A DNA stretch of 64,000 nucleotides from Candidatus Obscuribacterales bacterium. GTDB lineage: Bacteria > Cyanobacteriota > Vampirovibrionia > Obscuribacterales > Obscuribacteraceae. Location: positions 26,470 to 90,469 of the forward strand of contig JAGVLS010000048.1 in the NCBI GenBank assembly GCA_020054205.1. The letters are read 5' to 3'. The number at the start of each line of letters is the position of its first letter. Position 1 is the stretch's first letter. The translations under genes and the position numbers were made by a program. This document shows positions 29,556 through 39,248 of this stretch, piece by piece. Below the pieces are notes generated by a model. That model saw only the letters and a list, made by a program, of their open reading frames with translations, was not told where the DNA came from and ran no database searches.

Positions 29556-29747
29556 TTATTTCCTATTTTTTTCTGTTTGTACAGTAAGAAGTCTACTTAA
29601 ATGCTTTCGGGCAGACCTAAGTTTTGCTGGACTTTCCAATTTGCGACAAGCAAACTTGAATCTGAGTTCAACAATTTCTTTGCGCGCATCAGAGATAGCT
29701 GCGCTTAATTCATTAGTTCCTAGATCTCTAATTTCACTAACTTTCAT
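29556..29747 (-). CDS. rpmC: 50S ribosomal protein L29
   Basis: L29 is a helical hairpin at the exit tunnel, where trigger factor and signal recognition particle dock nearby. The 63-residue sequence includes [20 protein letters not shown], matching the family's LRFQxATGQLENxxRI region in altered form. Its start overlaps the last base of rplP, indicating translational coupling. Confidence 0.93.
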   Translation of the reverse strand: MKVSEIRDLGTNELSAAISDARKEIVELRFKFACRKLESPAKLRSARKHLSRLLTVQTEKNRK

Positions 29748-30166
29748 TAGCTACCTCCCAAATGTCTTTCTACGACACGGCATTTAATAGGTAGCTTTTG
29801 TGCAGCTAATCGCATAGACTCGCGTGCTTCTTTTCCTTCAACACCAGACATTTCAAATAAAACCTTGCCTGGTCTAACAACGGCTACCCAGAATTCAGGA
29901 TTTCCTTTACCAGAACCCATCCGTGTTTCAGCTGGTTTTTTACTGACAGATTTATCTGGAAATAGTCTTATCCACAATTGACCACCTTTACGAACACTTC
30001 GGCTCATAGCTTTTCTTGCTGCTTCAATTTGTCTGCTTGTAATCCAAGCTGGCTCTAAAGCTTGCAAACCTATTTCACCAAACTGCACTTGCGCGCCACG
30101 TGTCTCTACGCCAGACATACGTCCACGCATGTGTTTACGATATTTGGTTCGTTTTGGCATTAACAT
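29747..30166 (-). CDS. rplP: 50S ribosomal protein L16
   Basis: L16 helps shape the A site of the large subunit. It begins [20 protein letters not shown] and has [20 protein letters not shown] and the C-terminal [14 protein letters not shown]. The 139 residues are usual. It lies 8 bp after rpsC and touches rpmC. Confidence 0.97.
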   Translation of the reverse strand: MLMPKRTKYRKHMRGRMSGVETRGAQVQFGEIGLQALEPAWITSRQIEAARKAMSRSVRKGGQLWIRLFPDKSVSKKPAETRMGSGKGNPEFWVAVVRPGKVLFEMSGVEGKEARESMRLAAQKLPIKCRVVERHLGGS

Positions 30167-30174
30167 GACACTAC

Positions 30175-30966
30175 CTACCTTGTTGCTTCTGCATCGACTG
30201 AGACTTTGACTTTACTGCTTCTCTCTCCTCTATTGCGTCCACTGCGGCCTTGACGCTCAGCTCTTTGAGCTGCTTGTTCTGTTCTTTCCGTTGGAGCTTT
30301 GATATTAGGAGGAGACATTTGACCTGGCGCTAATTCACCTCTAAATATCCAAACTTTAATACCAATTAGCCCCATCATTGTATTAGCTTCAGCAAAACCA
30401 TAATCTATGTCAGCTCTTAAAGTCTGCAATGGAATTCTGCCTTCTTTAGTCCACTCACTGCGAGCAATTTCAGCTCCACCTAAACGTCCTGAAACCATCA
30501 TTTTGACACCAACAGCACCAGCTCTCATACAACGTTGAATGGCTTGTTTCATAGCGCGACGGAAAGCAACCCGTTTTTCTAATTGCTGAGCTATTGATTC
30601 AGCTACTAATTGTGATTCTAAATCAACTCTATTAATTTCAAGAATATTGATTTTTATCGCTAGTCCAGCTCTACCCTTACCCAACAATTCTTTTACTTTA
30701 TTGTGCAAGTTTTCAATGCCTTGCCCACCCTTTCCAACCACCACACCTGGCCTTGCTGTATAAATATCTAGTTGAATTTGATCAGCTTTGCGTCCAATTT
30801 CAATTTTGGACACACCAGCATTTTGCAATTCTTTTTTCAAGAAATTGCGAATTCTATGATCTTCTTCAATTAAAGCTGGCATATCTTTAGTTGAAATCAA
30901 CCAGTTGGAACTCCACCCTTTGTGGATACCAAGCCTAAAACCATGTGGATTTACTTTTTGCCCCAT
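30175..30966 (-). CDS. rpsC: 30S ribosomal protein S3
   Basis: S3 lines the mRNA entry tunnel. It begins [20 protein letters not shown] and has the KH-domain segment [20 protein letters not shown] and the later [22 protein letters not shown]-terminal basic, disordered tail ([20 protein letters not shown] onward) brings it to 263 residues, above the usual ~220-235. It follows rplV by 14 bp. Confidence 0.97.
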   Translation of the reverse strand: MGQKVNPHGFRLGIHKGWSSNWLISTKDMPALIEEDHRIRNFLKKELQNAGVSKIEIGRKADQIQLDIYTARPGVVVGKGGQGIENLHNKVKELLGKGRAGLAIKINILEINRVDLESQLVAESIAQQLEKRVAFRRAMKQAIQRCMRAGAVGVKMMVSGRLGGAEIARSEWTKEGRIPLQTLRADIDYGFAEANTMMGLIGIKVWIFRGELAPGQMSPPNIKAPTERTEQAAQRAERQGRSGRNRGERSSKVKVSVDAEATR

Positions 30967-30980
30967 TTATTTTTACCTAC

Positions 30981-31334
30981 CTACTGAAGATCATCTAATT
31001 CAATTGTTATGTGTGTAGTACGTTTTTTGATTGGAAACATATGTCCCCTTGCTCTTGGCTTATAGCGATAAGGCAAAGTCGCACCTTGATCAGCAAAAGC
31101 TTTTGAAATCTTGAAGTTTTTTACTTCAGACTCTGCTACTGGACTTTTTGCATGATTGATCAAATTATGCATTGCAGAATGCAAAACTTGCTCGACAGCA
31201 CGAGCTGCAGCATGAGGTAAAAACTTCAAAGTAATATATGCATCGCCAGCTGTTTTGCCACGAATCAAATTCACAATTCGCCGTACTTTTAACGGCGACA
31301 TTCTCACCCATCTTGCTTGTGCTCTTGTATGCAT
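30981..31334 (-). CDS. rplV: 50S ribosomal protein L22
   Basis: L22 lines the polypeptide exit tunnel with its long beta hairpin. The 117 residues contain RWVRMSPLKVRRIVNLIRGK and the hairpin/end YRYKPRARGHMFPIKKRTTH ITIEL, standard for the family. It follows rpsS by 8 bp. Confidence 0.96.
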   Translation of the reverse strand: MHTRAQARWVRMSPLKVRRIVNLIRGKTAGDAYITLKFLPHAAARAVEQVLHSAMHNLINHAKSPVAESEVKNFKISKAFADQGATLPYRYKPRARGHMFPIKKRTTHITIELDDLQ

Positions 31335-31342
31335 AACCTTTC

Positions 31343-31627
31343 TTAACCCTCTTGCTTCGCTGTTTTTTCAGCGCCTGAATGCTGTTTGAATAATCTAGTT
31401 GGTGCAAATTCCCCTAATCTATGGCCAATCATTTGTTCAGTTACATATACAGGTACATGTTTACGTCCATTGTATATGGCAATTGTATGTCCAATCATGT
31501 CTGGGACAATCATAGAAGCACGTGCCCAAGATTTAACTACTTTCTTTTCGCCCTTACGATTCATTTCCTCTAGCTTTTTAGCTAGAGATTTATGAACATA
31601 TGGACCTTTTTTCAAAGAACGTGACAC
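31343..31627 (-). CDS. rpsS: 30S ribosomal protein S19
   Basis: S19 is in the 30S head and contacts S13 and the A-site tRNA region. It begins [20 protein letters not shown] and has [13 protein letters not shown] [20 protein letters not shown] and [17 protein letters not shown]. The 94 residues are usual. It lies 15 bp after rplB. Confidence 0.97.
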   Translation of the reverse strand: MSRSLKKGPYVHKSLAKKLEEMNRKGEKKVVKSWARASMIVPDMIGHTIAIYNGRKHVPVYVTEQMIGHRLGEFAPTRLFKQHSGAEKTAKQEG

Positions 31628-31642
31628 AAATATCCTCCTAAA

Positions 31643-32473
31643 TTACTTCTTGCGACGTTGCACAATATATTTATCTGACAAATTATTTTTGCCACGACGA
31701 GTTTTATAACCCATTGCTGGCTTGCCCCAAGGTGTTTGTGGCTTACCACCAATTGGTGATTTACCTTCACCACCACCATGTGGATGGTCAACAGCATTCA
31801 TTACTACACCACGATTGGCTGGGCGAATACCCATCCAACGGCTACGTCCTGCTTTTCCGATACTAATATTTTTAGCATCAGGATTACCTAATTGACCAAC
31901 AGTAGCCATACAATCCATATGAACCATGCGCATTTCACCAGATGGCAAACGCAAAGTACAAAGTTTTCCTTCTTTAGCTAATACTTGTATTTGAGTACCA
32001 GCTGAGCGTCCTAATTGACCACCTTTACCAGGTGTCATTTCAACATTGTGCACAATTGTTCCTAATGGAATATTGCGCAATGGCAAAGCATTTCCATCTT
32101 TAATTTCAGAAGCGGGACCAGACATAATTTCATCGCCAACTTTGACATTTAATGGGGCAAGAATATAACGCTTGTCACCATCCTTATATTGCAATAAACA
32201 GATACGTGTATTGCGATTAGGATCATATTCAACAGCCTTTACAATAGCTGGCACATTGAACTTATCACGCTTAAAGTCAATAAGACGATAAGCTTTTTTA
32301 TGCCCACCACCTTGGTGGCGTACAGTTAACTTACCTTGATGATTGCGCCCGCCTCTTGGCTTGAGAGGACGAACCAATGATTTTTCTGGCTTACCTTTGG
32401 TAATGTCAGAAAAATCGGGCAATGTCATGCCACGTCTGCCTGGTGAAGTTGGATTTACTGATCTAAGAGCCAT
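31643..32473 (-). CDS. rplB: 50S ribosomal protein L2
   Basis: L2 is required for subunit association and peptidyl-transferase assembly. The 276 residues include the conserved [39 protein letters not shown] and the end [20 protein letters not shown]. The histidine in the [10 protein letters not shown] segment lies near the catalytic centre. It follows rplW by 12 bp. Confidence 0.98.
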   Translation of the reverse strand: MALRSVNPTSPGRRGMTLPDFSDITKGKPEKSLVRPLKPRGGRNHQGKLTVRHQGGGHKKAYRLIDFKRDKFNVPAIVKAVEYDPNRNTRICLLQYKDGDKRYILAPLNVKVGDEIMSGPASEIKDGNALPLRNIPLGTIVHNVEMTPGKGGQLGRSAGTQIQVLAKEGKLCTLRLPSGEMRMVHMDCMATVGQLGNPDAKNISIGKAGRSRWMGIRPANRGVVMNAVDHPHGGGEGKSPIGGKPQTPWGKPAMGYKTRRGKNNLSDKYIVQRRKK

Positions 32474-32485
32474 TGCTATTTGTCC

Positions 32486-32791
32486 TTATTGGTTATAAAA
32501 ATCAAGTGCGTCACCTTCGATTGTGACAATTGCTTTTTTAAAATCTTTTGGCGATCTTCCATGTCGTTTGGAACGTCTAAATCTATCTCTAACGTAAGAT
32601 GTATTAACTTTGATAATTGTGCATTTATTTTTTGGATACAATTCACTGATAATTTGCTTTAAAGCATGAGCAATTTCAGTTTTGTTAGCATCATTTGCTA
32701 CAGCAAAAGTATATTTATTGCTGGCAGCCAACGAGATTGTTTTCTCGTTAATTATTGGATTCAAAATAATTTGTGATTCTCTGCTATTCAT
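32486..32791 (-). CDS. rplW: 50S ribosomal protein L23
   Basis: L23 at the exit tunnel is the docking site for trigger factor and signal recognition particle. The 101 residues contain LNPIINEKTISLAASNKYTF, AVANDANKTEIAHALKQ and the region after VNTSYV that replaces the usual V(N)T(MxxxGKxKR) loop (RDRFRRSKRHGRSPKDFKKA). It follows rplD by 18 bp. Confidence 0.95.
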   Translation of the reverse strand: MNSRESQIILNPIINEKTISLAASNKYTFAVANDANKTEIAHALKQIISELYPKNKCTIIKVNTSYVRDRFRRSKRHGRSPKDFKKAIVTIEGDALDFYNQ

Positions 32792-32809
32792 TATATGTGC
32801 CTATATGCC

Positions 32810-33616
32810 TTACTTTTGTGCCTTATCACTGGATTTTTTGCTTGTGCTTTTTGTTTTGTCAGCTGCCTTAGATTCTTTTGTTGGAGCTTTAGATTTGGAA
32901 GAACCTTCCTCTGCTACTGCTTTTTCTGCTTTAGCAGTTTTAGTTTTTGGCGCTTTTGTTTCTTCTTTTTTGTGGACTGTAAACAAATTGTCTATAGCAG
33001 TCAAAGTATCTTTAGCAGTCAAAACAATTTCAGCATCCAATAAGTTTTTTACATTCAAGTTATTGATGTATAAAATTTCAACTAAAGCAATATTTCTAAA
33101 TGCTTTGTATAACTTTTGCGCATCATCAGCTTTTCCATCAAGCAATACCAATATTTTCTTGCCAGCAATTTTCAAGTCTTTTAAAAGTCCTTGTGCTGTT
33201 TTGGTTTTTACATGCTCACCTTTAGATATTTCAGCAAAACTGCTTATGACCATAAAATCTTCTCTTTTAGCAGCAAGAGCTGATTTCAATGCTAATTGCC
33301 TTACTTTTTTAGGCATAGTAATGGAAAAATCACGTGGTTTTGGTCCAAAAACAACACCACCTTTTCTCCATAATGGCGATCTAATTGAACCAACTCGCGC
33401 GCGGCCAGTTCCTTTTTGGCGCCAAGGTTTACGTCCACCACCAGATACTTCTGCTCTAGTTTTTGTTGAAGCACTACCCGATCTGCCATTAGCCAATTGA
33501 CGTACAAGCGCTAAATGCATTACGTGTTGATTGACTTCTGTGTTAAAAACCGCATCAGACAAATTTACTTCGCCGACGCTTTTACCTTTTAAATCTACTA
33601 CTTGAACAGAACTCAT
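32810..33616 (-). CDS. rplD: 50S ribosomal protein L4 with acidic/basic C-terminal tail
   Basis: L4 is an early-assembly protein whose loop lines the exit tunnel; in some bacteria it also represses the S10 operon. The loop RSGSASTKTRAEVSGGGRKP WRQKGTGRARVGSIRSPLWR region is clear. The fold ends near residue 205. A ~60-residue Lys/Ala/Thr/Ser-rich tail follows and brings the protein to 268 residues, above the usual ~205. The antisense strand of the tail is open too, but that is only composition. Confidence 0.95.
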   Translation of the reverse strand: MSSVQVVDLKGKSVGEVNLSDAVFNTEVNQHVMHLALVRQLANGRSGSASTKTRAEVSGGGRKPWRQKGTGRARVGSIRSPLWRKGGVVFGPKPRDFSITMPKKVRQLALKSALAAKREDFMVISSFAEISKGEHVKTKTAQGLLKDLKIAGKKILVLLDGKADDAQKLYKAFRNIALVEILYINNLNVKNLLDAEIVLTAKDTLTAIDNLFTVHKKEETKAPKTKTAKAEKAVAEEGSSKSKAPTKESKAADKTKSTSKKSSDKAQK

Positions 33617-33644
33617 TACTCTAACCTCTTTTTAGCCGCTTTCT

Positions 33645-34322
33645 CTAACCGTTCCAAGTTTGGATTGACGGCTTAATAACAAGCAGCCCACCTTCTACTC
33701 CAGGAGTAGCTCCTTTGAGCAAAAGCAGACCTTTTTCACTATCAACTTTAACTACTGTAATATGACGAATTGTTTTTACTTGGTCTCCCATATGACCTGG
33801 CATTGCAAGCCCTTTGAAAACACGACCTGGATCGGTATGTTGACCGATAGAACCTACCAAACGATGGTTTTTAGAACCATGGGACATTGGTCCTCGTCCA
33901 GCGTTATGACGTTTAATCGTTCCTTGAAAGCCTTTTCCAATAGATTTGCCTTGCACATCGACCAACATGCCATCAGCAAAAATTGTTTCTGGCTTAATAG
34001 GCTCACCTACATTAAATGAATTAGTATCATCAACTCGAAACTCTTTTAGTGGTTTAAGAGATGGCAATTCAAGTTTTTTGGTTACGCCACGTTCAGCTTT
34101 ATTTTGTTTTTTCTCATTAATAACAAAACCACCAATTTGCAAAGCTGAATAACCATTTTTTTCTTTGCTCATTTTGGCAGTAACTATATTATCTCCCAGC
34201 TTAACTACAGTCACAGGCACGGCTTGACCTTCATTATCGAAAATCTGAGTCATGCCAATCTTGCGTCCCAATAGACCTACAGGTTGATTTGCTGGTTTTT
34301 TAGCTTTAGTAGCAGTAGTCAT
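33645..34322 (-). CDS. rplC: 50S ribosomal protein L3
   Basis: L3 starts 50S assembly and reaches toward the peptidyl-transferase centre. Its 225 residues include GLLGRKIGMTQIFDNEGQAV, GKGFQGTIKRHNAGRGPMSH and GSIGQHTDPGRVFKGLAMPG, typical of the family. A short N-terminal basic tail (MTTATKAKKPANQP) precedes the core. It starts 4 bp after rpsJ. Confidence 0.97.
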   Translation of the reverse strand: MTTATKAKKPANQPVGLLGRKIGMTQIFDNEGQAVPVTVVKLGDNIVTAKMSKEKNGYSALQIGGFVINEKKQNKAERGVTKKLELPSLKPLKEFRVDDTNSFNVGEPIKPETIFADGMLVDVQGKSIGKGFQGTIKRHNAGRGPMSHGSKNHRLVGSIGQHTDPGRVFKGLAMPGHMGDQVKTIRHITVVKVDSEKGLLLLKGATPGVEGGLLVIKPSIQTWNG

Positions 34323-34326
34323 AATC

Positions 34327-34680
34327 TTATAGCTTTACCTCAATATCAACGCCAGCTGGCAAGTCTAAACGCATTAGTGACTCAGCTGTAGTTGGTGTTG
34401 GATCATTTATATCAATCAATCTCTTGTGAATTCTTATTTCAAAATGCTCACGTGATTTTTTGTCTACGTGTGGTGAACGCAAAACACAATAAACCCGCTT
34501 ACGTGTAGGCAATGGTACTGGTCCTAAAACAGATGCTCCTGTTCGTTTAGCAGTATCCACAATTTGATCAGCTGATTTATCAAGTAAACGATGATCGTAT
34601 GACTTTAGTCGAATACGAATACGATCTACTTTTGCTTGCCCTTGTGCACCTTCTGTTTTTTGTGCTTTGGCGCGTGCCAT
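34327..34680 (-). CDS. rpsJ: 30S ribosomal protein S10
   Basis: S10 (NusE) acts in the 30S head and in transcription antitermination with NusB. The core [20 protein letters not shown] and the P-rich [20 protein letters not shown] are conserved. A ~18-residue N-terminal tail ([18 protein letters not shown]) makes it 117 residues rather than ~102. AGGAG lies ~9 nt upstream. It is the first gene of the ribosomal superoperon; rpsL, rpsG and fusA are not upstream of it. Confidence 0.97.
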   Translation of the reverse strand: MARAKAQKTEGAQGQAKVDRIRIRLKSYDHRLLDKSADQIVDTAKRTGASVLGPVPLPTRKRVYCVLRSPHVDKKSREHFEIRIHKRLIDINDPTPTTAESLMRLDLPAGVDIEVKL

Positions 34681-35058
34681 CTAAATTAGCTCCTTTTTTT
34701 GACTTGAATAGCCAAACGAATTCTACTTTCTGCTCCTTGCCGCCAATTACAAGATTAATTGCCGCTTATATTTTAATCGCTTGCAGAGCAAGGGATTTGA
34801 GCAGAAAATACATTCTAGCGTATGGGGCTATATATATAGTAGAAATTTATTTCAGCATAACAATTCAAGCAATTTATTACCAAAGCTTTAACCAGGAAAT
34901 GGAAAATTCTCTAAAAAACACCACTTTTATTGGCTTTTGCTTGATCAATTATTTCTAAATCTTAAGAAAAGCAATTTACAAAACAACAAATAATTAGGCT
35001 CCAACAAAAATCTTTTGGCATAAAACATTGCAAAGAAGTTGTCAAATCAATTATTTAT
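34681..35058 (-). promoter_or_regulatory. S10 operon leader and promoter region
   Basis: This 378-bp spacer precedes the ribosomal superoperon. Reading the minus strand, TTGTTA (34858-34863) and TACTAT (34836-34841), 16 bp apart, form a plausible promoter about 155 nt before rpsJ. The leader would contain two small hairpins: CTTGC/GCAAG arms at 34780-34784 and 34788-34792, and CAATTA/TAATTG arms at 34744-34749 and 34756-34761. These might mediate autogenous control, but no known L4-type leader is recognised. The left part of the spacer, after the TPR gene, shows nothing else. Confidence 0.4.
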
Positions 35059-36483
35059 TCACTTTTCCTTGGGCGATTCATAACCAAGTTTAGTTGCTTT
35101 TAGACGATCGTCTTTAGCTAAATCATGCTTGCCAATTTTTTCATAAGCATCCGCACGCCACCAATATGACTCACCATCATAAGGACTAAGCTCAATAGCT
35201 TTGTTTAACTCAGATATAGCAGGAGAATAATTACCTTGTCTTTCAAATACCTTACCTCTTATAGAATAAACATCCGACAAAAAGCTATCCATATTTGAAG
35301 CTTTCAGACAATTATCTAGACTTTTTTGATACTGTTTCATCATAAGATATGAGTAGGCGCGTGTAGCATGTGAAGACGCATCATATGCATTAAGTTTGAT
35401 GGCTACATTTGCATCTATAAGAGCTTTGTCGTATTGCTTAAGCTCATTAAAAATAGTCGCCCTAATGCCATAATAATGACCTAAGTAATAAGTATCTTTT
35501 TCTTTTGCCAGAATTTTATTTACAGCTGCCAATGCTTTTTGAAAATAAATATCAGCTTTTTTTGGTTCTCCCATCACTTTAAACAATTCTGCTCTAACAT
35601 CCAGATGCCCTGGACAATTAGAATCAAGTTTAATTGCCCTATCGCAATCTATCACAGCTTTTTTATACTCACCAAGATTTAGATAAGCAGATGCTCGGTT
35701 ATTAAAATAACAACCATCAGTAGCATCAAGTTCAATTGCTTTTGTGTAATCTTCAATAGCTTTCTTATTTTCATTCATACCTAAATAAGAGCCTGCTCTG
35801 TCAAAATAAGTAGGAGCATATTTAGGATAAAGTTGAATTACTTTTGTATAGTCATCAATTGCTTGCATGTGTTTATTAATAATTTCATTTTCTTCTGCTC
35901 TTTCAAAATATCCTCCTGCATAATCAGGGCTCAATTCAATAGTCTTGCTAAAATCTTTTATTGCTTTGTCATGCTCAGCCAATTTTCGGTACATTTTACC
36001 CCGCTCATAATACGCTCTGCTTTCGGCTGATTTTAATTCAATCACTTTGGTAAAATCAGAAATCGCCTTTTGATATTGACCAGAGTCTGAGTAAGCCTGC
36101 CCTCTTTCAGCGTAAGCAAGATAAAAGTTTGCTTTTAATTCTATTGCTTTTGTAAGATCATCAATTGCTTTTTTATACTCTTTCAAGCCGCTATAAGCTT
36201 TTCCACGTAATGCATAAGCTACTGGCACTTTGGGATCTGTTTTTAAAACTACATTGCAATATTCAATTGCTTCTTTATACTTTCCTTGAGCACCACTTTC
36301 TATAGCTAAGGAAAGTGGATCTTTAGGACTTTTTTGAATTGTTCGAGATAAATCATCAATTGCTTTTTGCTGTTTTTCTACTGTTGTAGAAGCTTCAGGA
36401 ATTTGTTTTGAATAAGAAAGATCACATAGTAGAAAACTCAATAAAATCATAAATACAAATATAGATGTATGCACTCTCAACAT
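35059..36483 (-). CDS. Exported TPR-repeat protein
   Basis: This is a 474-residue secreted protein with a signal peptide (about residues 1-26, hydrophobic FVFMILLSFLLCDLSYS). About eleven TPR units follow, such as GLKEYKKAIDDLTKAIELKA and QGNYSPAISELNKAIELSPY. It is built almost entirely of the repeat and is therefore a binding scaffold, probably in the periplasm or at the surface. A cysteine lies in the signal region (LLCDLSY), so a lipoprotein is possible but the lipobox is not typical. It is unrelated to the ribosomal operon to its left. Confidence 0.85.
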   Translation of the reverse strand: MLRVHTSIFVFMILLSFLLCDLSYSKQIPEASTTVEKQQKAIDDLSRTIQKSPKDPLSLAIESGAQGKYKEAIEYCNVVLKTDPKVPVAYALRGKAYSGLKEYKKAIDDLTKAIELKANFYLAYAERGQAYSDSGQYQKAISDFTKVIELKSAESRAYYERGKMYRKLAEHDKAIKDFSKTIELSPDYAGGYFERAEENEIINKHMQAIDDYTKVIQLYPKYAPTYFDRAGSYLGMNENKKAIEDYTKAIELDATDGCYFNNRASAYLNLGEYKKAVIDCDRAIKLDSNCPGHLDVRAELFKVMGEPKKADIYFQKALAAVNKILAKEKDTYYLGHYYGIRATIFNELKQYDKALIDANVAIKLNAYDASSHATRAYSYLMMKQYQKSLDNCLKASNMDSFLSDVYSIRGKVFERQGNYSPAISELNKAIELSPYDGESYWWRADAYEKIGKHDLAKDDRLKATKLGYESPKEK

Positions 36484-36755
36484 AATCCTCCAGTGCTTAC
36501 CTTGCTTCTATTCATTTTTCCCACAGAGATAAATATGTAAACAGTTGTTAAGAAAATCTTAGCCTTGTGTTTTTTTGGCATTTGGCAAAAAGATAGCAAG
36601 GTCTTTTTCCAATAGGCAGCAATAAAAATCTTTTGGTAATCTGAACCCAAAAGACCGCTAACTTGATAGGATACTCCTGACAAGAAAAACGAGATAATTA
36701 ACAAGAATGGAAGCTCATATCTAGCTGTTTCTTATTTTATAAACGGAGAAATGAA

Positions 36756-37478
36756 TTGAAAAAATCAGTACCAATTAAATCTATCGCTGGACTTGAGCTT
36801 TTTCCTACCAATAATCCTGGTGTATGCACCGTGCACGTGAGAGATCTAGCAGCACGATTGGATCTCTCATGGGATCGATTTATCAGGCTAAAGGCTGCTT
36901 CAAACGCTATTACAAATGTCGCTAGCAAAGGTACGAATATTCTTGATGTGGGCGGATATGATGGCGCTCTGGCTCTGTTTTTATCAGATTACAAAATAGA
37001 TCTGCTTGACCCTGCAACCACAGGCATTTCTTTACTTCAGCAATCTATAAATGCATCTTCATATGATGTAGTTGCTGCTATTGATGTTCTAGAACACGTA
37101 CCACCACAAGAACGTAAGAGCGTCCTTAAAGAATTGGCACGCATTACACGTCAATCAATTATATTGAATTATCCTTGCAGAGAAACAAAGGAAGCGCAAA
37201 AGTTGGTGCTTCAAGCTACCAACAATTCTCTTATCCGCGAACATGTAGAGTGGGACCTGCCAGAAACAAAATGGGTACTAAGAGAAATGAAAAGCCTTGG
37301 TTTTTCAGGCAAAGCAATTCCACATGGAAGCTTAGCTGTGTGGGTCGGTCAATATATGATGTTAAATTTAAACCCAGAATCAGCTATCAGCTTAAATCGA
37401 TATTTGATCGAAAATCATTCAGATGAACCATTTTCTACGCCCCTCTATCATTTAATTGTTTGTCGCCGAAATGATTAA
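36756..37478 (+). CDS. SAM-dependent class I methyltransferase
   Basis: This is a 240-residue methyltransferase. Motif I is NILDVGGYDGALALFL (about residue 58), post-I has the acidic IDLLDPA, and motif II/III is AAIDVLEHVPPQERKSVLKE. The later part has a reduced substrate region, EHVEWDLPETKWVLREM, like methyltransferases near glycan or lipid genes. The TTG start is chosen because GGAGAA lies 5-7 nt upstream; an ATG five bases earlier is out of frame. It is convergent with tuf and separated by a terminator. Acceptor unknown. Confidence 0.82.
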   Translation: MKKSVPIKSIAGLELFPTNNPGVCTVHVRDLAARLDLSWDRFIRLKAASNAITNVASKGTNILDVGGYDGALALFLSDYKIDLLDPATTGISLLQQSINASSYDVVAAIDVLEHVPPQERKSVLKELARITRQSIILNYPCRETKEAQKLVLQATNNSLIREHVEWDLPETKWVLREMKSLGFSGKAIPHGSLAVWVGQYMMLNLNPESAISLNRYLIENHSDEPFSTPLYHLIVCRRND

Positions 37479-37489
37479 TTAACAAAGCA

Positions 37490-37527
37490 AAAAGAAGTCA
37501 CTTGTTTTGATGCAAATGACCTCTTTT
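37490..37527 (-). terminator. Intrinsic terminator of tuf
   Basis: On the minus strand, 24 bp beyond the tuf stop, a 15-bp stem (AAAAGAGGTCATTTG / CAAGTGACTTCTTTT) forms with two G-U pairs around an 8-nt loop, ending in a T-run. On the plus strand the same two pairs are A-C mismatches, so it terminates tuf better than the methyltransferase gene. Confidence 0.75.
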
Positions 37528-37550
37528 ATCAATTATCCAGTTTTATATAT

Positions 37551-38735
37551 TTATTGAATAATATTGGACACTACACCAGCGCCAACAGTACGACCGCCTT
37601 CACGAATAGCAAATCGCATGGATTCTTCTACCGCTACTGGCTGAATCAATTCAACTTCCATATGAACTGTATTACCTGGCATTACCATTTCTACACCAGC
37701 TGGCAGGATTACACTACCAGTCACATCAGTTGTACGAATGTAGAACTGAGGTTTGTATCCAGGGAAAAATGGTGTATGACGTCCACCTTCTTCCTTACTC
37801 AAAACATATACTTCTGCTTTGAATTTGGTATGTGGCTTAATTGAACCCGGTTTAGCAATTACTTGACCACGCTCAATTTGTGTTTTTTCAATACCACGAA
37901 CGAGAAGTCCAACGTTATCACCTGCAATACCGCTATCCATTGTCTTTTGATACATTTCAACACCGGTAACGGTTGTTTTGCGAGTTTCTTGCAAACCAAC
38001 AATTTCAACTTCATCGCCAACTTTAATTTGTCCACGCTCAATACGACCGGTAGCAACTGTGCCACGACCAGTAATACTGAACACGTCTTCTACAGCTAGC
38101 AAAAATGGTTTATCAATTTCTCTTACTGGAGTTGGAATATATTCATCAACTGCTTTCATCAAATCAAGAATGTGTTGCTTTTCAGTTGCATCACCTTCTA
38201 ATGCTTTGGTAGCAGTACCTCTGATGAATGGAATTTTGTCTGCTGGGAAATCATATTTTTTCAATAGATCACGAGCTTCCATTTCTACCAAATCAAGCAA
38301 TTCAGGATCATCAACTGAATCGCATTTGTTGAGCCATACAACAATATATGGAACTCCAACTTGACGGGCTAGCAATATATGCTCCCGAGTTTGTGGCATA
38401 GGACCATCATTAGCTGAAATAACTAGAATTGCTCCATCCATTTGGGCAGCTCCAGTAATCATATTTTTGATATAGTCTGCGTGTCCTGGACAATCTACGT
38501 GACTATAATGGCGACTATCTGTCTCATACTCAACGTGAGCCGTATTGATTGTAATACCGCGAGCTTTTTCTTCTGGCGCTGCGTCAATTTCATCATATGC
38601 TTTAAACTTAGCTTTGCCTGATTCAGACAAAACTTTAGTTATGGCTGCAGTAAGAGTTGTCTTACCATGATCAACGTGGCCAATGGTACCAACGTTAACG
38701 TTGGGCTTATTTCTCTCATACTTTTGGCGGGCCAT
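37551..38735 (-). CDS. tuf: Elongation factor Tu
   Basis: EF-Tu brings aminoacyl-tRNA to the ribosome as a GTP complex. G-motifs are [11 protein letters not shown] (residues ~19-29), the switch [11 protein letters not shown] (~81) and [10 protein letters not shown] (~136). The full 394 residues and the C-terminal [18 protein letters not shown] are standard. GAGGAG precedes the ATG. It is cotranscribed behind a tRNA-Thr gene in the tRNA-tuf arrangement known from E. coli tufB, not in the str operon. Confidence 0.98.
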   Translation of the reverse strand: MARQKYERNKPNVNVGTIGHVDHGKTTLTAAITKVLSESGKAKFKAYDEIDAAPEEKARGITINTAHVEYETDSRHYSHVDCPGHADYIKNMITGAAQMDGAILVISANDGPMPQTREHILLARQVGVPYIVVWLNKCDSVDDPELLDLVEMEARDLLKKYDFPADKIPFIRGTATKALEGDATEKQHILDLMKAVDEYIPTPVREIDKPFLLAVEDVFSITGRGTVATGRIERGQIKVGDEVEIVGLQETRKTTVTGVEMYQKTMDSGIAGDNVGLLVRGIEKTQIERGQVIAKPGSIKPHTKFKAEVYVLSKEEGGRHTPFFPGYKPQFYIRTTDVTGSVILPAGVEMVMPGNTVHMEVELIQPVAVEESMRFAIREGGRTVGAGVVSNIIQ

Positions 38736-38825
38736 TTTTTTACTTCTCCTCTAAATTAATAATCAACAATTTATCCTAATCTTTGAACAAAACCTTGAGT
38801 CCTGTTTGAAGTCTCACTGGCGCTA

Positions 38826-38900
38826 TGGAGCCCATGACGAGGTTCGAACTCGTGACCTCCCCCTTACCAAGGGGGTGCACTACCACTGTGCTACATGGGC
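38826..38900 (-). tRNA. tRNA-Thr (anticodon GGT)
   Basis: On the minus strand, a full cloverleaf: acceptor GCCCATG pairs with CATGGGC; the anticodon stem CCCCC/GGGGG encloses loop TTGGTAA, giving anticodon GGT (Thr). The T arm contains GTTCGAA. The discriminator T is followed by an encoded CCA. It lies about 90 bp before tuf. Confidence 0.95.
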
Positions 38901-39030
38901 ATAACCCATAGAGCTACTTATTGTAGCTTATGCAGCACTGTAGTTATACTTCTTCCCTCCTTATCTATCCAGATGATTTTAAGCATCTTGATTTCATTTT
39001 TATATATGCATCATTTTGCAAATTTAAGTT

Positions 39031-39113
39031 TGGGTGGAACTGGATTCGAACCAGTGTAGGCTTGCGCCAACGAGTTTACAGCCCGTCTCCTTTAGCCACT
39101 CGGACATCCACCC
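39031..39113 (-). tRNA. tRNA-Tyr (anticodon GTA)
   Basis: On the minus strand, acceptor GGGTGGA pairs with TCCACCC. The anticodon arm ACGGG-CTGTAAA-CTCGT gives GTA (Tyr). A long variable arm (about 12 nt with GCGCAAGC) marks it as a class II tRNA, as expected for bacterial tRNA-Tyr. The T arm has GTTCGAA. CCA is not encoded. Confidence 0.95.
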
Positions 39114-39116
39114 ATA

Positions 39117-39188
39117 AGCCGGTGATGGGACTCGAACCCGCAACCTACGGTTTACAAAACCGTTGCTCTGCCATTGAGCTACACCGGC
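39117..39188 (-). tRNA. tRNA-Thr (anticodon TGT)
   Basis: On the minus strand, acceptor GCCGGTG pairs with CACCGGC. The anticodon stem ACGGT/ACCGT encloses TTTGTAA, giving TGT (Thr). The T arm is GCGGGTTCGAGTCCC-like. CCA is not encoded. It is 3 bp upstream of tRNA-Tyr on the same strand, so they form one transcript leading to tuf. Confidence 0.95.
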
Positions 39189-39206
39189 ACAAAAGACAGG
39201 TTTTTC

Positions 39207-39212
39207 ATTCTA
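39207..39212 (-). promoter_or_regulatory. Possible -10 box of the tRNA-tuf transcript
   Basis: On the minus strand TAGAAT stands 18 nt before the first tRNA base, a spacing that suits a -10 box. No good -35 is seen at 17 bp (CAAAAA). Its position before the tRNA group is the main support. Confidence 0.35.
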
Positions 39213-39248
39213 CCAAAAAATTTATTGGATTTTTGTAATTTTTGAAAA

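Noticed and set aside
32682..33500. 272-codon plus-strand frame
   Set aside because: Antisense shadow of rplD and rplW, with biased composition and no homology.
38901..39030. A tRNA-Gly expected by comparison with E. coli tufB
   Set aside because: No cloverleaf, T-arm motif or anticodon arm is present in this 130-bp spacer.
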